A DNA stretch of 64,000 nt, from positions 248,001-312,000 of the forward strand of contig NZ_JAAIKC010000003.1 in the NCBI RefSeq assembly GCF_010820665.1, given 5' to 3'. Origin of the DNA: Paenibacillus sp. SYP-B3998. Its GTDB lineage: Bacteria > Bacillota > Bacilli > Paenibacillales > NBRC-103111. The position numbers and the translations under genes are program-made. Positions 27,271 to 35,598 of the stretch are shown here, one piece after another (the stretch's first letter is position 1; each line of letters starts with the position of its first letter). Under the pieces are notes generated by a model, which saw nothing but the letters and a program-made list of their open reading frames with translations, did no database searches and was not told the DNA's origin.

Positions 27271-27627
27271 ATGAAAATGAAAAAACATAGTGGTGTGATG
27301 CTTACTTGGACAGCAGTGTTACATACGGTAGTCGGAATTATCGTTTACTGGCAGCAGATCACTAATATCGCGAATGACGGTTTTATAAACGCGATTGATC
27401 CCCAACTGCATGCCGGTAGAGCTGCTGCTTTTTGGTTTTTGATGTTTGGTATTCTTTTGTTTATGCTTGCCAGCTTGATGAACTGGTTTATTCAGATCAA
27501 AGGGACGGAAGTACCGCAATTCGTCGGTGTCCACCTGCTGGCGCTTAGCTTGATTGGCGTATTATTTTTGCCGGTATCTGGCTTTTGGCTCGTCATTCCG
27601 CAGGCAATCATTATCATGCGCAAGTAA
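27271..27627 (+). CDS. DUF6463 family membrane protein
   Basis: Membrane protein of 118 residues with four hydrophobic segments (about 10-28, 49-70, 80-100, 101-116). The HAGRAAAFWFLMFG motif and overall layout match the DUF6463 family, whose role is unknown. AGAGGAG precedes the ATG. The upstream 27021-27270 interval has one weak open frame without a ribosome site, and 27628-27880 shows no gene I can support. Confidence 0.65.
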   Translation: MKMKKHSGVMLTWTAVLHTVVGIIVYWQQITNIANDGFINAIDPQLHAGRAAAFWFLMFGILLFMLASLMNWFIQIKGTEVPQFVGVHLLALSLIGVLFLPVSGFWLVIPQAIIIMRK

Positions 27628-27880
27628 GCGTCTCAATCTTTGTCGCATAGCGTGCTTGTATCAGACGCGCTCTAAACTTTACCTTAATTGGTTTGAAGTT
27701 GTTTCAGATCGAGATCTTAGTACGAGAAATGCAGACAAATATAGGTTTCAAAAAAATCTCCTTATCATGGTAATAAGGGGGAAACTTCATCCTATTAACT
27801 GTTTGGAGTCAATGGCTAAGCTGACTGTGAGCTTAACAATGGCTGATCAACAAGATAAAGTGTAGATATCATTTGCAGGG

Positions 27881-27905
27881 CCATTTCTAATTGAAATGGT
27901 TTTTT
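27881..27905 (+). terminator. Rho-independent terminator
   Basis: CCATTTC and GAAATGG form a 7-bp stem with a 5-nt loop, followed by six T residues. Confidence 0.75.
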
Positions 27906-28097
27906 GCTGTTTTTAAAACCACAATGCTTCCAACCGAATGGAAAGGGGGTGAAATGGTGCATGCTAAATGGTGTATGATGCTCATGTTACAACGATCGTG
28001 GAGGTGGATCTCATGATCCCAAATGGAAGAAGGGGAATGAAATTGGTGGGACCTGAAGTGAAGCTTTAACATAAACAAAATGGGAGGTAAGTTGTAG

Positions 28098-28769
28098 ATG
28101 AAATTTTTCATTGATACGGCCAATATCGGGGATATTAAAAAAGCATATAGACTCGGAGTACTATCTGGAGTAACAACGAATCCATCCTTAGTGGCCAAAG
28201 AAGGTGCGAAATTCGAACATCGCATAGCTGAAATTTTGCAGCTCGTTCCAGAAGTTGAATCGGTGTCGGCCGAAGTAACACCAGAAGCGATTACGGCTGA
28301 AGAGATGATTGCGCAAGCGAATGAACTGATTAAGATTAATAACGGAGATAAGCATATCACAATTAAACTGCCCATGACTTTGGATGGCTTGGAAGCATGC
28401 CGTTATTTAACCAAAAAAGGCGTAAAAACCAACCTCACCCTTATATTTACGGTAAATCAGGCACTCCTAGCTGCTCGTGCAGGCGCTACCTATGTTTCTC
28501 CATTCTTAGGCCGCTTAGACGACATTTCCGAAGATGGCGTTTTGCTGGTAGCCAAAATTGCTGAGTTGTTCCGCATTCATCAGCTAGATGCACAGATTAT
28601 TGCCGCTTCTGTTCGGCATCCTGATCATGTCACTCGCGTAGCAATGGCTGGCGCGCATATTGCCACCGTCCCTTACAGCGTAATAGAACAGTTGTCAAAG
28701 CATCCCTTGACGGATCAAGGCATAGAGAAATTCGCAACAGATTGGGGGAAAGCTCCAAGAACTACTTAG
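28098..28769 (+). CDS. fsa: Fructose-6-phosphate aldolase / small transaldolase
   Basis: Class I aldolase of 223 residues from the short TalC/FSA transaldolase family, moving a dihydroxyacetone unit between sugar phosphates. [33 protein letters not shown], the Schiff-base lysine in ITIKLPMT (about 89) and FLGRLDDIS are all characteristic. Transaldolase versus fructose-6-phosphate aldolase activity cannot be settled from sequence. GGGAGGT precedes the ATG at normal spacing, and a terminator follows. Confidence 0.88.
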   Translation: MKFFIDTANIGDIKKAYRLGVLSGVTTNPSLVAKEGAKFEHRIAEILQLVPEVESVSAEVTPEAITAEEMIAQANELIKINNGDKHITIKLPMTLDGLEACRYLTKKGVKTNLTLIFTVNQALLAARAGATYVSPFLGRLDDISEDGVLLVAKIAELFRIHQLDAQIIAASVRHPDHVTRVAMAGAHIATVPYSVIEQLSKHPLTDQGIEKFATDWGKAPRTT

Positions 28770-28818
28770 TAACAAATATGACCAGTCTCTTCTTTTAACG
28801 CTCTTGCGTAGCCGCGGG

Positions 28819-28853
28819 AACCCCTCCTAGAAAATAAACTGGGAGGGGTTTAA
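28819..28853 (+). terminator. Rho-independent terminator
   Basis: AACCCCTCC and GGAGGGGTT form a 9-bp GC-rich stem with partial inner pairing; a short T stretch follows. Confidence 0.75.
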
Positions 28854-28874
28854 ACGTAGTAGCTTTTCATTAAG

Positions 28875-29174
28875 CTAAAGACCAAATCGCTCGATTTGAT
28901 CCCATAGCTGTTCACGCTGCAAAATTTCCTTTTGTTTAGAACCTATGAGATCAAAATGTGGATAGGGAAGCCGGTGGTGGATATAGAGAAGATTCAAACC
29001 ATTGGCTATACACCAATCTGACAAGCGATCCATGTCAGAGCAGCCTACCTTGGTTACCGTTCGGATACCTTCAAATCGATCATCTAACCAGTAGTGTGTT
29101 AAAAAGGCGATGTCCCCTCGGGTAACAGCTTCCTTCCATGTTCTCAGTTCTTCTCTTCGGATGCCAAATGCCAT
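28875..29174 (-). CDS. yneQ: Conserved hypothetical protein, YneQ-like
   Basis: Protein of 99 residues matching the pattern of B. subtilis YneQ: MAFGIRREELRTWK at the start, then AFLTHYWLDDRFEGIRTVTK, GCSDMDRL and HHRLPYPHFDLIG. Function unknown; conserved His, Asp, Cys and Tyr residues suggest a catalytic or metal role. AAAGGGTG lies 8 nt upstream of the ATG. Confidence 0.7.
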   Translation of the reverse strand: MAFGIRREELRTWKEAVTRGDIAFLTHYWLDDRFEGIRTVTKVGCSDMDRLSDWCIANGLNLLYIHHRLPYPHFDLIGSKQKEILQREQLWDQIERFGL

Positions 29175-29297
29175 CTAGATTTCACCCTTTAGCTGCAATG
29201 TTGATGAATCAAGTATAACATGATTGTTCCGGTTGATCTGAATCTAGATCCTCTTTGAATAGAAAACTTCGATTAGACAATAGAGGTAACTTCAATA

Positions 29298-29504
29298 ATG
29301 ATGCGTATAATCCAAACGGGATTTACCCCTCATCAATTCATGGTCCATTTGAGAGTGGAGCGACCTAAATTATTGATTCGCTGTGGTTATCTGAGCTTGA
29401 AGGAAGTTGCTTACCAAGTAGGGTTTGCAGATCAGGGACATTTTAGCAAAGTTTTCAAGAAATTGGTGGAAATAACTGCTGTGCAATTTCCTTCCTTGCA
29501 TTAG
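29298..29504 (+). pseudogene. C-terminal fragment of an AraC family regulator
   Basis: The 68-codon frame is only the AraC DNA-binding end: GFTPHQFMVHLRVERPKLL and LKEVAYQVGFADQGHFSKVF are the second helix-turn-helix. The first helix-turn-helix and sensor domain are missing, and no upstream sequence restores them. Probably a relic rather than a functional mini-regulator. Confidence 0.7.
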
Positions 29505-29768
29505 CTCCAAATGCCAATACACTGAAATGTTGTACAAACATAGGCAGAAGCAGGGTTTATCATGCTTCTTTTTTGGTTACAAAGAAATAATAGGATATTT
29601 GTATTGCTTCGTACCCATAGAAACAAGTAGAATAGATAAGAAGTACTAAATGTGCGACTCGTAGGAGTTTTAGGGAATAGGAACCTTTTCTTCACAAACG
29701 ACCATAAGATCAACCAGTTCACTACCCACACGAAAATAATCGGTTTCATAGAAAAGGGGAAGTAAGAA

Positions 29769-30077
29769 GTGAGAGTAAATTTGAATTTTACGAACAAAGG
29801 AAAAGTGGTCATCGAGAATTTTAACAACGAGGAGTTGCTCGAGATTTTCGGGAGATACATTAACACACTTACGAAGAAGTATGCGGTTGATGTTACCGTT
29901 CCTGTTGAAGCCAATCAAGCTATTGTTGCCGATGGCAATTTCAAAGTTATTTTATCGAATGTAAAATGTGATGTTGAGACTTTCTTTAAAGAGCTTGGCC
30001 GAGATATTAAGGTTCCTTTGAAGAAAAGAACGGATGGAAAATTAGAGAACGTATTTAAAATAGAGGTAATTGAATAA
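29769..30077 (+). CDS. Hypothetical protein
   Basis: Unrecognised protein of 102 residues, predicted alpha/beta (alternating RVNLNFTNKGKVVIENF strand pattern and helices). It starts with GTG at 29769 after GGGGAAGTAAGAA. The gap to the next gene is 17 nt, so the two hypothetical genes form a small operon. No motif or membrane segment is visible. Confidence 0.6.
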   Translation: MRVNLNFTNKGKVVIENFNNEELLEIFGRYINTLTKKYAVDVTVPVEANQAIVADGNFKVILSNVKCDVETFFKELGRDIKVPLKKRTDGKLENVFKIEVIE

Positions 30078-30094
30078 AGTCTGCGGAGGCGTTT

Positions 30095-30568
30095 ATGCTC
30101 AGTTTTGAAGAAAAAATAGCCGTGTTGGAGTCTTTCCCGGAATTACAGCGTAAAGAAGTTTCGCTTGGACGCATTAATTTCCATTATGAAGAAAGCTCCT
30201 ATGATAAGAAAATTGTCGCTTATCACATTCATCCGAATGGTAACGGCTTTGTGTACGCTGCTTACGTAAAAGGTTATGCTGTGGATGATAAAGGGCTTGT
30301 GAATATTCGTGAATATTCCGCAGATGAGCTTCGTACGATCGTAGAGAAATCGATCCAATCCTTGACCCGCAAAAAGGCAGAGAAGCATGCCATTAGCCAG
30401 GAACTAGCAGAGGAACGTTGGATCGACGGGGAGAATCAGATTCTTAGGCTTACACATGTGGATGAGCTGTGGTACGTCTATGATGGCGATAACCTCGAAT
30501 CGGCCTTTGAGACATACGAAGAAGCTGAACAATATATGTTAGAAGAAGGTTTTACTCAAGTGAAATAA
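30095..30568 (+). CDS. Hypothetical protein
   Basis: Unrecognised protein of 157 residues, second gene of a two-gene operon. The N-terminal part shows NFHYEESSYDKKIVAYHIHP and a YVKGYAVDDKGLVNIREYS strand pattern; the C-terminal part resembles a small repeat with WYVYDGDNLESAFETYEEA. A GCGGAGGCG ribosome site precedes ATG 30095. Cytosolic; function unknown. Confidence 0.6.
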   Translation: MLSFEEKIAVLESFPELQRKEVSLGRINFHYEESSYDKKIVAYHIHPNGNGFVYAAYVKGYAVDDKGLVNIREYSADELRTIVEKSIQSLTRKKAEKHAISQELAEERWIDGENQILRLTHVDELWYVYDGDNLESAFETYEEAEQYMLEEGFTQVK

Positions 30569-30573
30569 AGGAA

Positions 30574-30599
30574 GGCTGCTGAACAGGCAGTCTTTTTTT
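30574..30599 (+). terminator. Rho-independent terminator
   Basis: Short stem GGCTGC/GCAGTC (one G-U) followed by seven T residues, just after the two-gene hypothetical operon. Confidence 0.6.
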
Positions 30600-30721
30600 A
30601 TTTGCAAAAAAACAGTCATTCCCTTCATCGGGTATTTGAATGGCAACTGGAGTAAATATTAGAGCCATGCTTCATTTTTTGATATACTATAAGGATTAGA
30701 AGATGTAGGGGGCAGCATTAC

Positions 30722-31096
30722 ATGACGACAATGAATTCGAATGTTACTCCTGAACAGTGTGACGACACGTGTGAAGGTTCAATGAATGTCTTGGAAGTTA
30801 AGCAAAGAATGATCACGGACGATACCGCGGTTAATTTATCTGATGTGTTCAAAGCATTAGGGGATCCTACGCGAATCAAAATCATATATGCACTACTGCA
30901 GAGCGAGCTCTGTGTACATGATATTACCTTAGTGCTTGAAATGGGTCAGTCAGCTGTTTCTCATCAGCTGCGTTATTTAAGGAATCTCCGTATTGTAAAG
31001 CGAAGAAAAGTGGGCAAAACCGTTTTCTACTCGTTAGATGACAGTCATATTGAACAGATTTTTTCACAAACCTTGCAGCACATCAAGCATACTTAG
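30722..31096 (+). CDS. ArsR family metal-sensing repressor (CzrA/CadC-like)
   Basis: Winged-helix repressor of 124 residues. The recognition region is GQSAVSHQLRYLRNL. Two metal-site signatures are visible. The alpha5 site of CzrA-type Zn/Co sensors is complete (D-x-H, ten residues, H-x-x-H, in DSHIEQIFSQTLQHIKH near the C-terminus). The alpha3N site of CadC-type sensors is partly present (N-terminal CDDTC and ELCVHD, where CadC has a second Cys in place of His). It probably represses a metal efflux gene and itself. A GGGGGC ribosome site precedes the ATG; the target gene is not obvious here. Confidence 0.88.
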   Translation: MTTMNSNVTPEQCDDTCEGSMNVLEVKQRMITDDTAVNLSDVFKALGDPTRIKIIYALLQSELCVHDITLVLEMGQSAVSHQLRYLRNLRIVKRRKVGKTVFYSLDDSHIEQIFSQTLQHIKHT

Positions 31097-31118
31097 TAAA
31101 GCTATTGGGGGATTATTC

Positions 31119-31403
31119 ATGTGGGGCATTAAATCAAAGGAAAAGTTCTTGGCAAATTGGCAGGTGAAAAGAGCAATGGGGAAGAAGAAATATGTGCTGA
31201 TTTATGGTTTTTTTGGATTCGGTATTTTGTTAGCCATTCTTTTTAGCGCGATTGAACTCATTACAAGCGCAACCATTGCTACTAATTATTTATTTGCTCG
31301 AATCATTGTGTTACCGACATGCGGAATTATTTTGTTAAGTAGCCGGTGGGAGAGTCAAGAAAAGAAATTTGCTAAAGAGATGTATCTAAAAACTCAGCGA
31401 TAA
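31119..31403 (+). CDS. Small two-TM membrane protein
   Basis: Unrecognised protein of 94 residues with a basic N-terminus and two hydrophobic segments (about 28-48 and 54-75), ending in a charged tail. ATG 31119 has GGGGGA upstream. It starts 22 nt after the ArsR gene, so it is probably co-transcribed with it, and a terminator follows. A link to metal homeostasis is only suggested by position. Confidence 0.55.
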   Translation: MWGIKSKEKFLANWQVKRAMGKKKYVLIYGFFGFGILLAILFSAIELITSATIATNYLFARIIVLPTCGIILLSSRWESQEKKFAKEMYLKTQR

Positions 31404-31433
31404 GACCCGCATGCTAAATACCTATAATTCCAG

Positions 31434-31477
31434 AAATACCTTCCTAAGTCGTGGCTACGATTTATGTGAAGGTATTT
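31434..31477 (+). terminator. Rho-independent terminator
   Basis: AAATACCTTC and GAAGGTATTT pair perfectly over 10 bp with a 24-nt loop, ending in T residues. Confidence 0.65.
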
Positions 31478-31560
31478 TTCTATGGAAGCAGTTACCAAAT
31501 ATGAGAAAGGAGAATACATTAAATGTATCAGTAAGCCGCGGCGAGATAGGAGGCTTATAA

Positions 31561-32091
31561 ATGATTGAAAGAACGCTTTATTTATTTGACGGGATTCATA
31601 AATCCTCGGTAAAATTAATCATTGAAAGTATAATGAAAATTAACCAAGCGGATGATGAAAAAGATAAGAAAGAAAAAGAGTTCAAGCGAGCTCCCATCGA
31701 TTTGATCATAAATAGTAATGGCGGCAGTGTTTACGATGGGCTTGCATTGATCAATGTTATTGATAATAGCAAGACGCCAGTTCATACTTACGTATATGGT
31801 CTTGCGGCTAGTATGAGCTTATTGATCGCTGTGAGTGGTCATAGGAGGTTCTCAGGCAGGTTAAGTACATTTATGTACCACTCGGTTTCCAATCATATCG
31901 GAGGCCATCTGAACCGCCTGAAGAATCGCCTTGATGAGACACAGAGACTGCAAAATATTTATGATCAATACCTATTAGCGAAAACAAAATGCCAGATCGA
32001 GGATTTATTACAAGTACAGGAGCATCAACGAGATTGGTTCATCGGTCCGGATGAAGCAGTGGGGCTAGGTATTGTTGACGAAATTATTTAG
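31561..32091 (+). CDS. ClpP-like serine protease
   Basis: ClpP/crotonase-fold protease of 176 residues. The catalytic triad can be placed: Ser in GLAASMSLLIA (about 83), His in TFMYHSVSN (about 107), and Asp in QRDWFIGPDEA near the C-terminus, matching the Asp of the ERDRF segment in E. coli ClpP. INSNGGSVYDGLALIN is the oxyanion/NGG region. It differs from housekeeping ClpP in an extra charged insertion (residues 28-42) and a shorter N-terminal axial loop, resembling ClpP-like proteins of phages and Bacillota paralogues. No Clp ATPase is adjacent. Confidence 0.8.
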   Translation: MIERTLYLFDGIHKSSVKLIIESIMKINQADDEKDKKEKEFKRAPIDLIINSNGGSVYDGLALINVIDNSKTPVHTYVYGLAASMSLLIAVSGHRRFSGRLSTFMYHSVSNHIGGHLNRLKNRLDETQRLQNIYDQYLLAKTKCQIEDLLQVQEHQRDWFIGPDEAVGLGIVDEII

Positions 32092-32148
32092 TGATAAAGT
32101 TAAGGAAGGTTGTCATCCAACAAATACAGACTATATAAGGTGAAGGCG

Positions 32149-32916
32149 ATGAAAATAGCTTTTTTTGATTCAGGGATTGGCGGAATAACCGTTTTAAATG
32201 AAGCCATGAGGCAGCTGCCTCATGAACAGTATTTATATTTTGCAGATACACTTCATGTCCCGTACGGGACCAAATCTAAGGAAGAAGTCCAACAATTTGT
32301 TGAAAGAGCAGTTGATACGATAATAAAGTTAGATGTAAAAGCGCTCGTTATTGCCTGTAATACAGCAACGAGTATAGCCGTTACTAAATTAAGAAATACC
32401 TACGATATACCAATTATAGGTATGGAGCCGGCAGTTAAACCCGCATTAGAAATGAATCGTTCAACGGGAAAAAGAGTACTGGTGCTGGCGACGCCTTTAA
32501 CGCTCAAACAGTCCAAGTATGCAGAGTTGATTTCACGTATTGATGACCACAAGCTGGTGGATTCACTTCCTTTACCTGAACTGGTTCAATTTTGTGAAGA
32601 CCTAAACTTTGAAAGTAAAGAAATCATTGATTATTTTACGAAAAAGTTTAGCGAGTTTGATCTCCGTTTATTTGGCACAGTCGTTCTTGGATGCACGCAT
32701 TATCCGTTTTATAAGGATATCTTAAGGAGAATATTGCCTAGTGCGATTCAAATTGTAGACGGAAGTGCTGGTACCGTAAAAAGATTAACCCAATTACTAA
32801 AAGATAAGAGTCAACTTGAGGAAACTGGAACGACAAGTGTTACATTCATGTGTTCGAATGATGACCAAGCGTACATACGGAAAATGGAAATAGCACTTGA
32901 GACGCTTAAAAAATGA
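32149..32916 (+). CDS. murI: Glutamate racemase
   Basis: Cytosolic enzyme of 255 residues that interconverts L- and D-glutamate for peptidoglycan (and possibly poly-gamma-glutamate). Hallmarks are AFFDSGIGGITVL, YFADTLHVPYG, the first catalytic Cys in ACNTATS (about 70) and the second in GCTHYPFY (about 180). ATG 32149 has AAGGTGAAGG upstream; further upstream starts would add a non-conserved extension. Confidence 0.9.
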   Translation: MKIAFFDSGIGGITVLNEAMRQLPHEQYLYFADTLHVPYGTKSKEEVQQFVERAVDTIIKLDVKALVIACNTATSIAVTKLRNTYDIPIIGMEPAVKPALEMNRSTGKRVLVLATPLTLKQSKYAELISRIDDHKLVDSLPLPELVQFCEDLNFESKEIIDYFTKKFSEFDLRLFGTVVLGCTHYPFYKDILRRILPSAIQIVDGSAGTVKRLTQLLKDKSQLEETGTTSVTFMCSNDDQAYIRKMEIALETLKK

Positions 32917-32962
32917 GAATGATTTCCTTAATTGTATCCAAATAAGTCCTCACAGATAAGTG

Positions 32963-32989
32963 GCATGCTGCTGCTGCAGTATGCTTTTT
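32963..32989 (+). terminator. Rho-independent terminator
   Basis: GCATGCTGC and GCAGTATGC form a 9-bp stem (one G-U) with a TGCT loop, followed by T residues. Confidence 0.75.
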
Positions 32990-33216
32990 ATGTTTGGTAG
33001 GTAAAAAAAGAATCGTGTGTGGGAGCCAAGAACAGATGAGGCCTGACACTCGGGGTATTTGTCACAACAACCTGCGATACCGCTTAATGGAGTTGTTGAA
33101 CAATTGAAAAAGAATTATAATGTGCTTACTCCTATTGCAGAATATTGAAAGATATAGGGTATCATACAAATTCTTTTCACTTTAGTTCGGTGATTATAAT
33201 AAGGAGTGACAATAAA

Positions 33217-33669
33217 ATGAGCACAATAACGAAAGGAATGGCAATCGGTCCCCCACGTTTTGCGATTGCGATTCACGCGTTGGTGTGGTTAACGCAGAGT
33301 GGAGGCGTATTATCCAGTTCAATCATTGCCTCTCAAGTGAACTCGCATGCAACATTTTTGCGGAGAGTTCTGCAATCCTTGGCGCAAGCAGGACTGGTAG
33401 AGGCCCGAGAAGGACGGGAAGGCGGTTACATGTTGGGAAAGGCATCCTGTGAAATTTCTTTAGCTGATGTTTATATTGCCGTAAAAGCTGAGTGTACGGG
33501 GGCCGTCGTAGAGGTTGATTGCGGTGAAACCGGTAAACAGTTGGACAAGGTACTAGAAAAATTGCTAGCAGACGCAGAGCAGCATACCATCGCCTATCTT
33601 CGTCAGTTTTCCATTGCTGACGTAATGGCACGTGTTGATTTTTTTGCAGATAACCGTGTGGATTCCTAG
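33217..33669 (+). CDS. Rrf2 family transcriptional regulator
   Basis: Winged-helix regulator of 150 residues. FAIAIHALVWLT, SSIIASQVNSHATFLRRVLQ and the wing REGREGGYMLGK are typical of Rrf2 proteins. Two Cys in the C-terminal half are not the three-Cys iron-sulfur cluster pattern of IscR/NsrR, so it resembles YwnA-type regulators of unknown signal. ATG 33217 follows AAGGAGTGAC. Target genes are not apparent; the stretch 32990-33216 ends with a short open tail I cannot assign. Confidence 0.82.
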   Translation: MSTITKGMAIGPPRFAIAIHALVWLTQSGGVLSSSIIASQVNSHATFLRRVLQSLAQAGLVEAREGREGGYMLGKASCEISLADVYIAVKAECTGAVVEVDCGETGKQLDKVLEKLLADAEQHTIAYLRQFSIADVMARVDFFADNRVDS

Positions 33670-33818
33670 CCATTGCTATCAATGAGATCTAAGCTAATGC
33701 TTTGTATCTTTTACTTCCGCCCTTGACAAAGTCAACTGTAAACATTATTATTACAGTATAGCTATCGAGAACATACAGATGATTGTTTTTTATATCATTA
33801 GACAGGCGGTGTAGAGAC

Positions 33819-34196
33819 ATGACATTAGAGATAAGCGATTGGGTGCAGGGTAAAACCGAAGCTGGAGAATTAATTCATGGTTACATTGAATCTATACATG
33901 AGCTACAGGGATATGTAAACGTACAAGTTTTGAAATCAGACAATGAAGCGGCCATAGGAAAGCCTGCTTTTGTGCCTATACAGCGGCTTAAAAAATTGGC
34001 TGATATCTCATTAGAAGCTAAAGAGCAGATCAATATGCTCATTGATATTGCATTATTAACGCGAGATGAAGCGTGGTTTATAGAGCTTACGAGCCAATTG
34101 AAATTGAAACAAGAAAAAAAGGGGCCAGAAGAAAATTCTGCTGCGTTCCCCGATGCACCGTCAACAAACCGTTTAGGTTTATCTGGTTTAAAGTGA
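33819..34196 (+). CDS. IDEAL-domain protein
   Basis: Protein of 125 residues with an IDEAL domain near its C-terminal half: LIDIALLTRDEAWFIELTSQ (about 77-96) fits the name-giving pattern of this Bacillota-specific helical module. The N-terminal half (HGYIESIHELQGYVNVQVLK and VPIQRLKKL) looks like a small beta domain. In B. subtilis such proteins are small and poorly characterised, often adaptor-like. ATG 33819 is preceded by AGGCGG. Confidence 0.7.
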   Translation: MTLEISDWVQGKTEAGELIHGYIESIHELQGYVNVQVLKSDNEAAIGKPAFVPIQRLKKLADISLEAKEQINMLIDIALLTRDEAWFIELTSQLKLKQEKKGPEENSAAFPDAPSTNRLGLSGLK

Positions 34197-34237
34197 AGAA
34201 GGGTTAGAACAAGCCCATGTGATTTGGCCCAAATATA

Positions 34238-34271
34238 GGAGACACTTGTTTCGTACAAGGTCTCTTTTTTT
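34238..34271 (+). terminator. Rho-independent terminator
   Basis: GAGAC/TCTC and TTGT/ACAA pair in an interrupted stem followed by a long T-run. Confidence 0.7.
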
Positions 34272-34452
34272 TGTTTTTTTTAAAAGCAGGAAGGAGGAAA
34301 ATCACAGCGAATTCCATAAACACGATTGAAAAGCTAGGCAAATGGGTTATTTCATACCCAATGTCCAAAGTGTTATAGGTACAAATTTGGTCTTTTGAGA
34401 ACTGACCTAACGTTTAATAAGATCTGCACTTTCAAATTAGGAGATGACTTAG

Positions 34453-34980
34453 ATGATTATTAGAGAAATGCAAGTGGATGAAGCTGGGAAAATTAAAGAA
34501 ATTGACCGTTCAGAAAGAATTGACTTGATCTATGTAAATAATAAAAATGACGGACTGAAAGAAATAAAAGCGGGACACGAATGTCCAACTTGGAGTCTTG
34601 AAGAGTTAGATCAGTTGATAAACCGTTTTAAATTTGAGGTTACGAATGGCGGAAAAGCGTATGGCGCATTTGATAAGGACTGTCTTGTTGGATTTGGTGT
34701 GCTTGGACATAAATTTAGAGGTACGAATAAAGATCAACTTCAAATAGACCTCATGTATGTGACGAGAGCATTTAGAAGACAAGGTATTGGAAGGCAATTA
34801 ATGGATGAATTAAGCAGAGAAGCAAGACATAGAGGAGCCCGATCCTTGTATATTTCATCGACTGAAACAGAATCAGCTGTTAATTTTTATAAGAGCAGCG
34901 GAAGTGAGTTGACTACTGAGTTAGACGATGAACTTTTTGCCTTAGAGCCTAATGATATTCATATGATTAAGAAATTATGA
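34453..34980 (+). CDS. GNAT family N-acetyltransferase
   Basis: Acetyltransferase of 175 residues. LIDLMYVTRAFRRQGIGRQL-type acetyl-CoA loop is seen around residues 103-118 (RRQGIGRQLMDEL), followed by GARSLYISSTETESAVNFYK. TAGGAG lies 9 nt before ATG 34453. Substrate unknown. It is free-standing, with gaps on both sides. Confidence 0.87.
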   Translation: MIIREMQVDEAGKIKEIDRSERIDLIYVNNKNDGLKEIKAGHECPTWSLEELDQLINRFKFEVTNGGKAYGAFDKDCLVGFGVLGHKFRGTNKDQLQIDLMYVTRAFRRQGIGRQLMDELSREARHRGARSLYISSTETESAVNFYKSSGSELTTELDDELFALEPNDIHMIKKL

Positions 34981-35053
34981 GCAGCGCTCCCAAGAAATAA
35001 AAATGAGAACCAACGTTCAAATAATAAATGCATAAAAGGAGTGGCATTAAAAC

Positions 35054-35155
35054 ATGGAAGTCCTAGTCATTATCATCATCATTATTGGTTTGGCTGGAAT
35101 TATTGGAAATCAATACGCAGGACTAAGAAGAATGGAAGGAATCCAACGATCATAA
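35054..35155 (+). CDS. Single-TM microprotein
   Basis: A 33-codon gene: an isoleucine-rich transmembrane helix (VLVIIIIIIGLAGIIG) followed by NQYAGLRRMEG. AAAGGAG lies 12 nt upstream. The helix-then-NQY-arginine pattern recalls small membrane proteins common in Bacillales, and a terminator follows. Function unknown. Confidence 0.6.
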   Translation: MEVLVIIIIIIGLAGIIGNQYAGLRRMEGIQRS

Positions 35156-35221
35156 TCCGTCGGATTTAAAGCGATACTTTCCATATCCATATAACAATTC
35201 AGATTCTAGTATCAGATACTT

Positions 35222-35251
35222 AGAAACTTGTGGAATCAAGTTTCTTTTTTT
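35222..35251 (+). terminator. Rho-independent terminator upstream of the carrier-protein operon
   Basis: AGAAACTTG and CAAGTTTCT form a 9-bp stem with a 6-nt loop and a seven-T tail. It insulates the operon that follows. Confidence 0.85.
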
Positions 35252-35319
35252 GTATAGTTTTTTTGGATTGAGAGGACTTCTAAATAGAATTCTTCAATAT
35301 TAAAACCTAGTATTCCTAG

Positions 35320-35347
35320 TTGACTAGTGTTATTTCTATGCTATCAT
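35320..35347 (+). promoter_or_regulatory. Promoter of the carrier-protein operon
   Basis: TTGACT (35320-35325), a 16-nt spacer and TATCAT (35342-35347) give a plausible sigma-A promoter. The leader to the first gene is about 70 nt. No operator palindrome is obvious. Confidence 0.5.
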
Positions 35348-35422
35348 GAAAATACCATATAAATGGAATGAATCAATTTATTCCCATGCATGTTCGACTG
35401 ATTAAAAGGAGGTGAAAGTTAG

Positions 35423-35596
35423 ATGTCCGTTTTAAATTGTCTTGTGTGTAAATCAGAGGTTGACATTGAGTCAAACACACTTACAGGTGAAATTGTCGAA
35501 TGCTCGTCTTGTGGGCAAGAGCATGAAGTTCATTCGATTGAGAATGTATTTACTATCGCGCTGGCTCCTGAAATCGAAGAAACTTGGGGAGAGTAG
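35423..35596 (+). CDS. lysW: LysW-type amino-group carrier protein
   Basis: Acidic carrier protein of 57 residues that would hold a substrate's amino group by an isopeptide bond to its C-terminal glutamate while other enzymes act on the side chain. Two CxxC pairs (CLVC about 6-9, CSSC about 27-30) form the zinc knuckle, and the protein ends in EETWGE, corresponding to the conserved EDWGE of LysW. AAAGGAGGTGA precedes the ATG at ideal distance. It is the first gene of the operon, and the matching ligase starts 2 nt after its stop. Standard gene callers could miss it because of its size. Confidence 0.9.
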   Translation: MSVLNCLVCKSEVDIESNTLTGEIVECSSCGQEHEVHSIENVFTIALAPEIEETWGE

Positions 35597-35598
35597 GG

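Noticed and set aside
27554..27865. 103-codon plus-strand frame overlapping the end of the DUF6463 gene
   Set aside because: Basic, low-complexity shadow sequence without ribosome site or homology I can recognise.
33060..33149. Open tail reading NGVVEQLKKNYNVLTPIAEY before a stop
   Set aside because: It looks like the end of a lost gene, but I cannot name a family and there is no start.
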